Positions 1 through 8,221 of a DNA stretch of 9,840 nt are shown here, one piece after another; the first letter of the stretch is position 1, and each line of letters opens with the position of its first letter. Source of the DNA: Candidatus Limnocylindrales bacterium (GTDB lineage Bacteria > Chloroflexota > Limnocylindria > Limnocylindrales > CSP1-4); the NCBI GenBank assembly GCA_031292335.1, contig JARLHH010000165.1:1-9840 (forward strand), written 5' to 3'. The notes beneath the pieces are model-generated. The model made no database searches. It was not told the DNA's origin and worked only from the letters and a program-made list of their open reading frames with translations. Made by a program: the position numbers and the translations under genes.

Positions 1-142
1 GCCCGTGGCGGAGGCCGTCGCCGAGCCCGTGGCGGAGGCCGTCGCCGAGCCCGTGGCGGAGGCCGTCGCCGAGCCCGTGGCGGAGGCCGTCGCCGAGCCC
101 GTGGCGGAGGCCGTCGCCGAGCCCGTGGCGGAGGCCGTCGCC
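1..142 (+). repeat. 24-bp tandem repeat, 5 perfect copies plus 22 bp
   Basis: Five identical 24-bp units start at 1, 25, 49, 73 and 97. A sixth runs 22 bp from 121 before diverging at 143. Each unit encodes PVAEAVAE in the rpsA frame, so copy-number change keeps the frame. The left boundary is outside the window. Identity at nucleotide level, including third positions, suggests recent expansion or homogenisation. A collapsed or misassembled repeat is also possible. Confidence 0.97.
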
Positions 143-1780
143 TTGGGCGTGAGCGCCGAGGAGATCGCCGACGCACCCGGCGCCGAAGAGCCCGAGATCG
201 AGGTCGCCCCGGCCGTGTCGCGGCCCGAGCCCTCGACCATGGAAGAGCTGCTCGCGGAGCAGGACACCGACATCCGGAGCTTCAAGCACGGCGACGTCGT
301 CGAAGGTGCCATCGTCCGGATCGACAAGGACGAGATTCTCGTCGACATCGGGGCGAAGAGCGAGGGCGTGGTCTCCAACCGCGAGCTCTACGGACGGAAC
401 GCGGAGAGCTCCCCGGTCCTCGCCGTGGGCGACGTGGTCCTCGTCTACGTGCTCCAGCCGGAGTCGCCGGAGGGCCACGTGGTCCTCTCCCTGCGGCGTG
501 CCGGCCTCGAGCGCAAGTGGCGCTCCATGCAGGAGCAGTTCGAGACGGGGGTCATCATCGAGGCGCCCGTGATCGACCACAACAAGGGCGGCCTCATCGT
601 CGACTGCGGCATCCGCGGGTTCGTCCCGATCAGCCAGATCGTCGACTTCCCGCGCCGGCCCCAGAACGAGCAGCCGCGCGACGCCGCCCAGGAGATCGCC
701 GAGAAGCTGCAGCCGTACGTCGGCCGTCGCCTCCGCCTCAAGATCCTGGAGGTCAACCGGAAGGCGAACCGCCTGATCCTGTCGGAGAAGGTGGCGCTCT
801 ACGAAGAGCGGCGCGAGAAGCGCGACGAGCTCTTCAGCAGCCTGCAGGTCGGCCAGAAGGTCAAGGGCAACATCCGCTCGATCGCCCCGTTCGGCGTCTT
901 CGTGGACCTCGGGGGGATCGATGGGCTCGTCCACAAGAGCGAGCTGTCGTGGAACAAGGTCAACAACCCGGAGGCTGGCTACAAGGTCGGCGAAGAGGTC
1001 GAGGCCGAGGTCATCGACATCAACCATGAGCGCGGGCGGATCAGCCTTTCGATCCGGCGCCTCCAGCCGGACCCCTGGCATTCCACGGTGGCCGACTTCA
1101 AGGTCGGCGAGATCATCGACGGAACGGTCACCAAGCTCGTCAACTTCGGCGCCTTCGTGCGCGTTCGCGACGGCCTCGAGGGCCTGATCCACATCAGCGA
1201 GCTCTCGCACCAGCGCGTCGCCCATCCGGGTGACGTGGTCCGCGAGGGCCAGACCATCAAGCTCAAGATCATCTCGCTCGACTCGGAGCGACATCGCCTG
1301 GGCCTCAGCCTCAAGCAGGCCGAGGAGCCGCCGGCTCGTCCGGCGCCCGAGGTCGCGCGGCCGCGGCGTCCCCGCGAGGAGCGCGGTTACTCGATGTCGG
1401 ACGCGGTCCAGGAGCCCGAGGGCGGGATCGACAACACACTTGCGGCGGCGTTCGCCCAGGTGCGCCAGCAGCTCGAGCAGGCCGAGCGAGCCACCGAGCC
1501 GGCCGCGGCTCCCGAGCCCGTGGCGGTCGCGGAGACCGAGGCCGCGCCCGAGCCTCAGCCCGAGGTCGCCGAGGCGGTCGCACCGGCGGCCGTCGCGGAG
1601 CCCGAGCCGGAGCCGGTCGCGGAGGCGATCGCGGAGCCCGAACCGGAGCCGGTCGCCGAAGCGGCCGTGCCGGAGCCGATCGCGGACCTGTCCGCCGAGG
1701 AGCCGGTTGCCGTGGCGGTACCCGCGATCGAGGCCGACCCGGAGCCCGACGCGGCCAGCGAGACGACGCCGGACGCCTAG
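2..1780 (+). CDS. rpsA: 30S ribosomal protein S1 (four S1 domains), 5' end cut by window
   Basis: RNA-binding ribosomal protein S1, which in the family helps mRNA bind the 30S subunit. Four S1 (OB-fold) domains are visible: about nt 287-500 (GDVVEG to VVLSLRR), 545-795 (a divergent copy with VDCGIRGFVPISQ), 850-1065 (IAPFGVFVDLGGIDGLVH, SELS) and 1105-1320 (LVNFGAFVRVRDGLEGLIH, SELS). Four domains is the usual count in Actinobacteria and other Gram-positive-type S1 proteins, against six in E. coli. The domains are flanked by Ala/Val/Pro/Glu-rich, probably disordered, acidic tails: about 94 residues before (as far as visible) and about 150 after. The reading frame is already open at base 2, inside a perfect repeat, so the true start probably lies upstream. 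The GTG at 5 and the ATG at 239 are also in frame; the ATG would drop the repeat tail but has no Shine-Dalgarno sequence. The stop is TAG at 1778-1780, followed by a terminator. A four-domain S1 paralogue outside the ribosome is a less likely alternative. Confidence 0.9.
   Translation, partial: PVAEAVAEPVAEAVAEPVAEAVAEPVAEAVAEPVAEAVAEPVAEAVALGVSAEEIADAPGAEEPEIEVAPAVSRPEPSTMEELLAEQDTDIRSFKHGDVVEGAIVRIDKDEILVDIGAKSEGVVSNRELYGRNAESSPVLAVGDVVLVYVLQPESPEGHVVLSLRRAGLERKWRSMQEQFETGVIIEAPVIDHNKGGLIVDCGIRGFVPISQIVDFPRRPQNEQPRDAAQEIAEKLQPYVGRRLRLKILEVNRKANRLILSEKVALYEERREKRDELFSSLQVGQKVKGNIRSIAPFGVFVDLGGIDGLVHKSELSWNKVNNPEAGYKVGEEVEAEVIDINHERGRISLSIRRLQPDPWHSTVADFKVGEIIDGTVTKLVNFGAFVRVRDGLEGLIHISELSHQRVAHPGDVVREGQTIKLKIISLDSERHRLGLSLKQAEEPPARPAPEVARPRRPREERGYSMSDAVQEPEGGIDNTLAAAFAQVRQQLEQAERATEPAAAPEPVAVAETEAAPEPQPEVAEAVAPAAVAEPEPEPVAEAIAEPEPEPVAEAAVPEPIADLSAEEPVAVAVPAIEADPEPDAASETTPDA
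1592..1663 (+). repeat. Imperfect 36-bp tandem duplication in rpsA C-terminal tail
   Basis: Two 36-bp units, 1592-1627 and 1628-1663, encode VAEPEPEPVAEA and IAEPEPEPVAEA. They differ at four positions (GTC/ATC, GAG/GAA, GCG/GCC, GAG/GAA), so this copy is older than the perfect repeat at the other end of the gene. The peptide words (AEP, VAEA) are shared with the N-terminal repeat. Confidence 0.85.
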
Positions 1781-1800
1781 CTCGCCCGGAGACCATCGCG

Positions 1801-1842
1801 CGAGGCGTCCAGCCGACGGCCGGCCGGGCGCCTCGTGATTTT
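1801..1842 (+). terminator. Intrinsic terminator after rpsA
   Basis: The arms CGAGGCGTCC (1801-1810) and GGGCGCCTCG (1826-1835) pair over 10 bp with a single G-U pair. The 15-nt loop can form four more pairs (1812-1815 with 1821-1824). The stem is followed by TGATTTT (1836-1842), the only T-run nearby in this GC-rich spacer. It starts 20 nt after the rpsA stop, so rpsA and clpC are probably separate transcription units. Confidence 0.75.
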
Positions 1843-1966
1843 GACGCCCCGCGCGCGGCATCCGATCGACCCGGGTTCGCGAACAGCAGGGTGTCAAGGG
1901 ACGGTGCTCGCCTGGCCCGCCCCTCGCCGCAGAATCCCCGCCGTGGCCCAAGGGCAGGCCGGGTGG

Positions 1967-1982
1967 GTCGTGCTAGCATGAC
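1967..1982 (+). promoter_or_regulatory. Probable clpC promoter, extended -10 inside a palindrome
   Basis: TGCTAGCAT at 1971-1979 fits an extended -10 (TGn followed by TAGCAT). No convincing -35 lies 16-18 bp upstream. It predicts a start of transcription near 1986 and a leader of about 40 nt before the clpC ATG. The box is centred in a 16-bp palindrome (1967-1982) broken only by one G/T position pair, which could be an operator. I see no CIRCE element, CtsR heptamer pair or HAIR (HspR) site. The rest of the spacer (1843-1966) holds only a perfect 10-bp palindrome, GTTCGCGAAC, at 1875-1884. Confidence 0.5.
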
Positions 1983-2024
1983 TTGGAGGGCGGTTCCCGC
2001 CGCCAGAACGGACGCTCAGCCTTG

Positions 2025-4505
<2,481 letters not shown>

Positions 4506-4508
4506 CGC

Positions 4509-4523
4509 CGGGCGATCCGCCCG
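4509..4523 (+). other. Short hairpin between clpC and radA, abutting the radA start
   Basis: CGGGCG (4509-4514) and CGCCCG (4518-4523) form a perfect 6-bp inverted repeat around the loop ATC. It fills most of the 17-nt gap and its last base is the G of the radA GTG. There is no T-run, so it is not an ordinary terminator. It could limit ribosome entry at radA or be chance in GC-rich DNA. Confidence 0.4.
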
Positions 4524-5908
4524 TGACGCGCACCCAGAGCCGGTACGTCTGCCAGGCGTGCGGCGATTCGTTCCTCCGCTGGGAGGGACAGTGTCGCTCG
4601 TGCAGCGCCTGGAACACGCTCGTGGAGACGCTTGTCCACGAGGATTCGCCCGCGGCGCGCCGGCGGGCCGCCCCGGCCGCCGGCAACCCTCCCGTCTCGC
4701 TCGGCGAGATCAGCGAGACGGACGTCACCCGCATCCCGGTCGGCATCGGCGAGCTCGACCGGGTGCTCGGCGGCGGCCTCGTGCCGGGGTCGCTTGTCCT
4801 CGTCGGCGGCGAGCCGGGGATCGGCAAATCGACGCTCCTCCTGCAGGCCGCCGCCGGCCTCTCCGCGGCCGGCTCGATTCTCTACGCGACCGGCGAGGAG
4901 TCGAGCGCCCAGGTCCGCCTGCGGGCCGCCCGGCTCGGGCTGCTCGGGGGCGCCGCCGCGGCGTCGGTGGCCGTCTACGCGGAGAGCTCCGTGGCCCGGA
5001 TCCTCGAGACGGCACGCGCCACGCGGCCCGTCGCGCTCATCGTGGACTCGATCCAGACCGCCACGGTGGATGAGCTGGAGGGCCCCGCCGGCAGTGTCGG
5101 CCAGGTGCGCGAGTCGGCGCTCCGGTACATGGAGCTCGCCAAGGGGGACGGGATCGCGGTGCTCCTGGTCGGCCACGTGACCAAAGAGGGCAGCCTGGCC
5201 GGTCCCAAGACGCTCGAGCACCTGGTCGACGCCGTCCTCAGCGTCGAGGGCGACAGGTCCGGCGCCCTGCGCCTGGTGCGGGCCACCAAGAACCGCTTCG
5301 GGTCGACCGAGGAAGTAGGCGTGCTCGAGATGGCCGAGGCCGGGCTCCGCGAGGTCCCCGACCCGGCGCGGGCATTCCTTGTCGAGCACGATGCCGATGC
5401 CCCGGGGAGCGTCGTGGGCGCCACGCTCGAGGGTTCGCGCGCGCTCCTGGTGGAGGTCCAGGCCCTGGTTGCCCCGACCGTGTACGGGACGCCGCGCCGG
5501 ACCGCGATCGGGATCGACCCCGGGCGCCTGGCGCTCCTCGTGGCGGTCCTGGGACGGCGCGCCGGCATCGGGCTCGGGAGCCACGACGTGTATGCCAACC
5601 TGGCCGGTGGGCTGGCGGCCGACGATCCGGGCCTGGACCTGGCGGTCGCGATCGCGCTGGCCTCGACGCTCCGCGACCTTCCCGTCGCGGCGGGCACGGT
5701 CGCCATCGGGGAGATCGGCCTGCTCGGCGAGCTGCGGTCCGTGACCGGGCTCGAGCGCCGCCTCCGGGAGGCGGCGCGGCTGGGATTCAGCCGGGCGCTC
5801 GTCCCGCCCGGCGGGCACGCCCAGTTGGCGATCCCGGGGATCACGATCCTCGCCGTCCGCACGATCCGGGAGGCGCTCGGCGTCGCGCTGGGTCCGCCGG
5901 GTGGCTGA
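4523..5908 (+). CDS. radA: DNA repair protein RadA (Sms)
   Basis: RecA-like ATPase (461 aa) that, in characterised homologues, acts as a DnaB-type helicase or branch-migration factor in recombination repair. An N-terminal C4 zinc finger is present (C10, C13, C24, C27 in YVCQACG and CRSC). Next come the RecA-like core with Walker A GEPGIGKST (96-104), a Walker B strand ending VDSIQ, and the RadA signature KNRFG (256-260). The C-terminal Lon-protease-like domain follows (VYGTPRRTAIGIDPGRL; GLAADDPGLDLAVAIALAS; GEIGLLGELR), which in RadA proteins has no protease activity. Length and domain order are normal. The GTG start gives MTRTQSRYVCQ, typical for the family. There is no clear Shine-Dalgarno sequence, and a hairpin sits just before the start, so coupling to clpC translation is plausible. 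In Bacillus disA follows radA; here a yacL-type gene follows directly. Confidence 0.97.
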   Translation: MTRTQSRYVCQACGDSFLRWEGQCRSCSAWNTLVETLVHEDSPAARRRAAPAAGNPPVSLGEISETDVTRIPVGIGELDRVLGGGLVPGSLVLVGGEPGIGKSTLLLQAAAGLSAAGSILYATGEESSAQVRLRAARLGLLGGAAAASVAVYAESSVARILETARATRPVALIVDSIQTATVDELEGPAGSVGQVRESALRYMELAKGDGIAVLLVGHVTKEGSLAGPKTLEHLVDAVLSVEGDRSGALRLVRATKNRFGSTEEVGVLEMAEAGLREVPDPARAFLVEHDADAPGSVVGATLEGSRALLVEVQALVAPTVYGTPRRTAIGIDPGRLALLVAVLGRRAGIGLGSHDVYANLAGGLAADDPGLDLAVAIALASTLRDLPVAAGTVAIGEIGLLGELRSVTGLERRLREAARLGFSRALVPPGGHAQLAIPGITILAVRTIREALGVALGPPGG

Positions 5909-5910
5909 CG

Positions 5911-5941
5911 GGGGAGGGGAGGCGGTGCTAGGCTCACCGCC
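5911..5941 (+). promoter_or_regulatory. Purine-rich RBS and -10-like box in a hairpin before yacL
   Basis: Two signals overlap here. A Shine-Dalgarno-like run GGGGAGG (5911-5917) sits 7 nt before an in-frame GTG at 5925. TGCTAGGCT (5926-5934) resembles an extended -10 and ends 8 nt before another in-frame GTG at 5943, the spacing expected for leaderless transcription. A perfect 7-bp inverted repeat (5921-5927 with 5935-5941) encloses the 7-nt loop CTAGGCT. The box shares GTGCTAG with the proposed clpC promoter. Which start is used cannot be decided from sequence alone. Confidence 0.45.
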
Positions 5942-5942
5942 C

Positions 5943-6998
5943 GTGATCCGCATCATTCGGCTCCTCGGCGCAGCGATCGGGCTTCTGGTCGGCATCTCCT
6001 TCGTGGCCGGCACCGGGGGACCGTTCGCGCAATCGACCTACGCCGGCGCCCTCATCGCCGCCTGGCTGGTCGCCTGGCTGGTCGTCGGCTTCGCGTTGCT
6101 GCCATACCTGACCGTCGTCCCGGCAGGCTGGCTGATCAGCCGCGTCCAGGCGCTCTCGACGGCCGAGTTCGTCACGGCGGTGGTCGGCCTGCTGCTCGGT
6201 CTCGTGATGGGGCTCCTGCTCGGGCTTCCGCTGGCGGCGGTGCCCGCGCCGCTCGGGACCTGGCTGCCGCTCGGAGTGTCGATCTTCCTGGGGCTCGGGA
6301 TGGCCGGCCTCACGGTCGCCAAGCGCAACGACCTCATCCTGGCGGCCGAGGCGATCGGCATCTTCCGGCGCCCGGTGGCCGAGAGCGCGTCGCACACGGG
6401 CGAGCCGTACGTGGTGGTCGACACGAGCGCCATCATCGACGGCCGGATCGCCGACATCGTCGAGGCGGGGTTCCTCCAGGGCACGCTCGTGGTCTCGCGT
6501 GTCGTGCTCGACGAGCTGCAGCGGATCGCCGACAACGCGGACACGCTGCGGCGCAACCGGGGAAGGCGCGGGCTCGAGATTCTGAGCCGGCTGCAGAAGG
6601 ACGCGACCTTGCCCGTCGACATCGTGGACGACGGCTTTCCGGAGATCGGCGAAGTCGACGCGAAGCTGGTCGCCCTGGCCCGCTCGCGCAACGGCACCAT
6701 CCTCACCAACGACTTCAACCTGAACCGCGTGGCGGAGATCCAGGGCGTGCGGGTGATGAACGTGAACTCGCTCGCCAACGCGCTGAAGCCGGCCGTCCTG
6801 CCTGGCGAGGACCTCCGGGTCCGCGTCATCCAGGAGGGGAAGGAGGTCGGCCAGGGAGTCGGCTTCCTCGACGACGGCACGATGATCGTCGTGGAGGGGG
6901 GCGCACGCTACCTGGACCGCGAGATCGAGGTCGGGGTCACGCGCGTGCTGCAGACCGTGGCGGGGCGCATGATCTTCGCCCAGCCGAAGCCCGAGTGA
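5943..6998 (+). CDS. yacL: Membrane-anchored PIN/TRAM domain protein, YacL family
   Basis: Predicted integral membrane protein (351 aa) with a cytoplasmic PIN nuclease-like domain and a TRAM RNA-binding domain. Four hydrophobic segments lie at about 4-23, 34-57, 76-99 and 106-126. The PIN domain (about 156-275) has all four acidic positions: D160 in VDTSAIIDGRI, E191 in LDEL, D239 in EVDAKLV and D257 in TNDFNLN. The RNRGRRGLEIL segment is as in B. subtilis YacL. The TRAM domain (about 290-346) ends with the family-typical AGRMIF. The family's exact role is poorly defined, so nuclease activity is inferred from the acidic residues. The start at GTG 5943 gives MIRIIRLLGAAIG, which lines up with the YacL N-terminus. 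In-frame GTGs at 5925 (with an RBS) and 5901 (overlapping radA) are alternatives. The stop overlaps the ispDF start (GTGA). Confidence 0.9.
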   Translation: MIRIIRLLGAAIGLLVGISFVAGTGGPFAQSTYAGALIAAWLVAWLVVGFALLPYLTVVPAGWLISRVQALSTAEFVTAVVGLLLGLVMGLLLGLPLAAVPAPLGTWLPLGVSIFLGLGMAGLTVAKRNDLILAAEAIGIFRRPVAESASHTGEPYVVVDTSAIIDGRIADIVEAGFLQGTLVVSRVVLDELQRIADNADTLRRNRGRRGLEILSRLQKDATLPVDIVDDGFPEIGEVDAKLVALARSRNGTILTNDFNLNRVAEIQGVRVMNVNSLANALKPAVLPGEDLRVRVIQEGKEVGQGVGFLDDGTMIVVEGGARYLDREIEVGVTRVLQTVAGRMIFAQPKPE

Positions 6999-8221
6999 CC
7001 GGCCGCCCCGAGCGGGCCCGGCCGCGCCCAACGGCCGACGCGATCGTGGTGGCGGCCGGCTCCAGCAGCCGGATGGGCGGCTCGGACAAGCTTGCGGCAG
7101 TGGTCGGCGGGCGGCCGCTGCTGGCCTGGACGCTGGAGGCCGTGGCCCGCGCGTCCAGCGTGGCCCACATCGTGGTCGTCACGGCCGGCTCCAGGGTCGG
7201 CGAGATCGCGGCGGCGGCGTGGCTGCCGCCCAGCGTCTCGGCGGTCGTGGCGGGGGGAGAGCGTCGCCAGGATTCCGTGGCCGCGGGCGTCGCCGCCCTG
7301 CCCGGGGGTCCAGGGGACGCCGTCATCCTGGTCCACGACGGGGCGCGCCCGCTGGTCTCGGCCGACCTTGTCGATGCCGTCGCACGTGCCGCCAGCATCC
7401 ATGGCGCTGCGATCCCGGTCGTCCCGCTGGTCGACACGCTGAAGCGAGTAGACGACGGGCGCGTTACCGGGACCGTCGAGCGCTCCGGCCTGGTCGCCGC
7501 GCAGACGCCCCAGGGCGTGCGGCGTGACGTGCTGGCCGATGCCTACGCCGCGTTTCCGCCCGGGGGCCCGCGCACCTGGACCGACGAGGCATCCCTGCTG
7601 GAGGCGTGCAGAATCGCGGTCCATGCCATCCCCGGCGACGCGGCCAACCTCAAGGTGACGCTGCCCGACGATCTCGAGCGGGTCGCGTCGGCCCTGGCGC
7701 GGGCGGGACGGGCGGTGGGTCCGGCAGCAGCCTGGCCGGCCGTCCGGGTCGGGATCGGCGACGACGAGCACCCGTTCGGGCCGGGCTCCCCGCTCGCCCT
7801 CGGGGGGATCACGATCGACGCGGCGCCGCGCTTGCATGGCCACTCGGACGGCGACGTGGCGCTCCACGCGGTCTGCGATGCGCTGCTCGGCGCCGCCGGG
7901 CTGGGCGATCTCGGGCGCATCTTTCCGCCGGGCCCGGCGACGCCCGCCGGGATCGCCGGCGCCGCGCTCGTCGCGGAGTGCCTCCGCCGGGTCCACGCGG
8001 CGGGGTATTCCCCGCTCTCCGTGGACGTTACGATCATCGGCGCGCGGCCACGTCTGGCAGCCAGGCTCGCGGAGATGCGCGACGCGATCGCCGGCCTCCT
8101 GGCGCTGCCGATGGACCGGGTGAACGTCAAGGCGTCGACGGGGAACCTGGCCGGCGAGGAGGGCGCCGGCCGCGGCATCTCGGCCCGCGCGGTGGCCGTC
8201 GTCGGGGAGGTTGGCTCATGA
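6995..8221 (+). CDS. ispDF: Bifunctional IspD/IspF, MEP isoprenoid pathway
   Basis: Fusion (408 aa) of 2-C-methyl-D-erythritol 4-phosphate cytidylyltransferase (IspD, about 1-232) and 2-C-methyl-D-erythritol 2,4-cyclodiphosphate synthase (IspF, about 250-408), two cytosolic MEP-pathway steps separated by IspE. IspD shows AAGSSSRMG (20-28), GGERRQDSV, HDGARP (114-119), TLKRV, QTPQ and TDEA, all as expected. IspF keeps the metal ligands D257, H259 and H291 (GDDEH; HSDGDVALH) and D305 in GDLG. It lacks the family-typical FPDTD loop (FPPGP at 310-314 instead) and the TTEKLGFTGRGEG-like segment (ASTGNLAGEEGAGRG after K379). The frame is unbroken through the Ala/Gly/Pro linker at about 232-249. It starts at GTG 6995, overlapping the yacL stop by 4 nt, and ends in an ATGA overlap with cysS, so translational coupling is likely on both sides. 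Identity as a fusion is firm; normal activity of the IspF half is inferred. Confidence 0.95.
   Translation: MTGRPERARPRPTADAIVVAAGSSSRMGGSDKLAAVVGGRPLLAWTLEAVARASSVAHIVVVTAGSRVGEIAAAAWLPPSVSAVVAGGERRQDSVAAGVAALPGGPGDAVILVHDGARPLVSADLVDAVARAASIHGAAIPVVPLVDTLKRVDDGRVTGTVERSGLVAAQTPQGVRRDVLADAYAAFPPGGPRTWTDEASLLEACRIAVHAIPGDAANLKVTLPDDLERVASALARAGRAVGPAAAWPAVRVGIGDDEHPFGPGSPLALGGITIDAAPRLHGHSDGDVALHAVCDALLGAAGLGDLGRIFPPGPATPAGIAGAALVAECLRRVHAAGYSPLSVDVTIIGARPRLAARLAEMRDAIAGLLALPMDRVNVKASTGNLAGEEGAGRGISARAVAVVGEVGS
8204..8210 (+). promoter_or_regulatory. Shine-Dalgarno sequence of cysS
   Basis: GGGGAGG at 8204-8210, inside the 3' end of ispDF, lies 7 nt before the ATG at 8218. It is the clearest RBS in the window. 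It fixes the cysS start at the ATG overlapping the ispDF stop instead of a longer in-frame reading upstream. Confidence 0.8.

Noticed and set aside
1..142. CRISPR array or noncoding satellite
   Set aside because: There are no spacers between units, and the units translate continuously in the rpsA frame.
1841..1869. TTGACG at 1841-1846 as a -35 box for clpC
   Set aside because: No -10-like sequence lies 16-18 bp downstream, and the T residues are better explained as the tail of the rpsA terminator.
1875..1884. GTTCGCGAAC as a LexA/SOS box
   Set aside because: Gram-positive LexA boxes have CGAAC followed by GTTCG across a 4-bp spacer. Here the half-sites are in the opposite order without a spacer.
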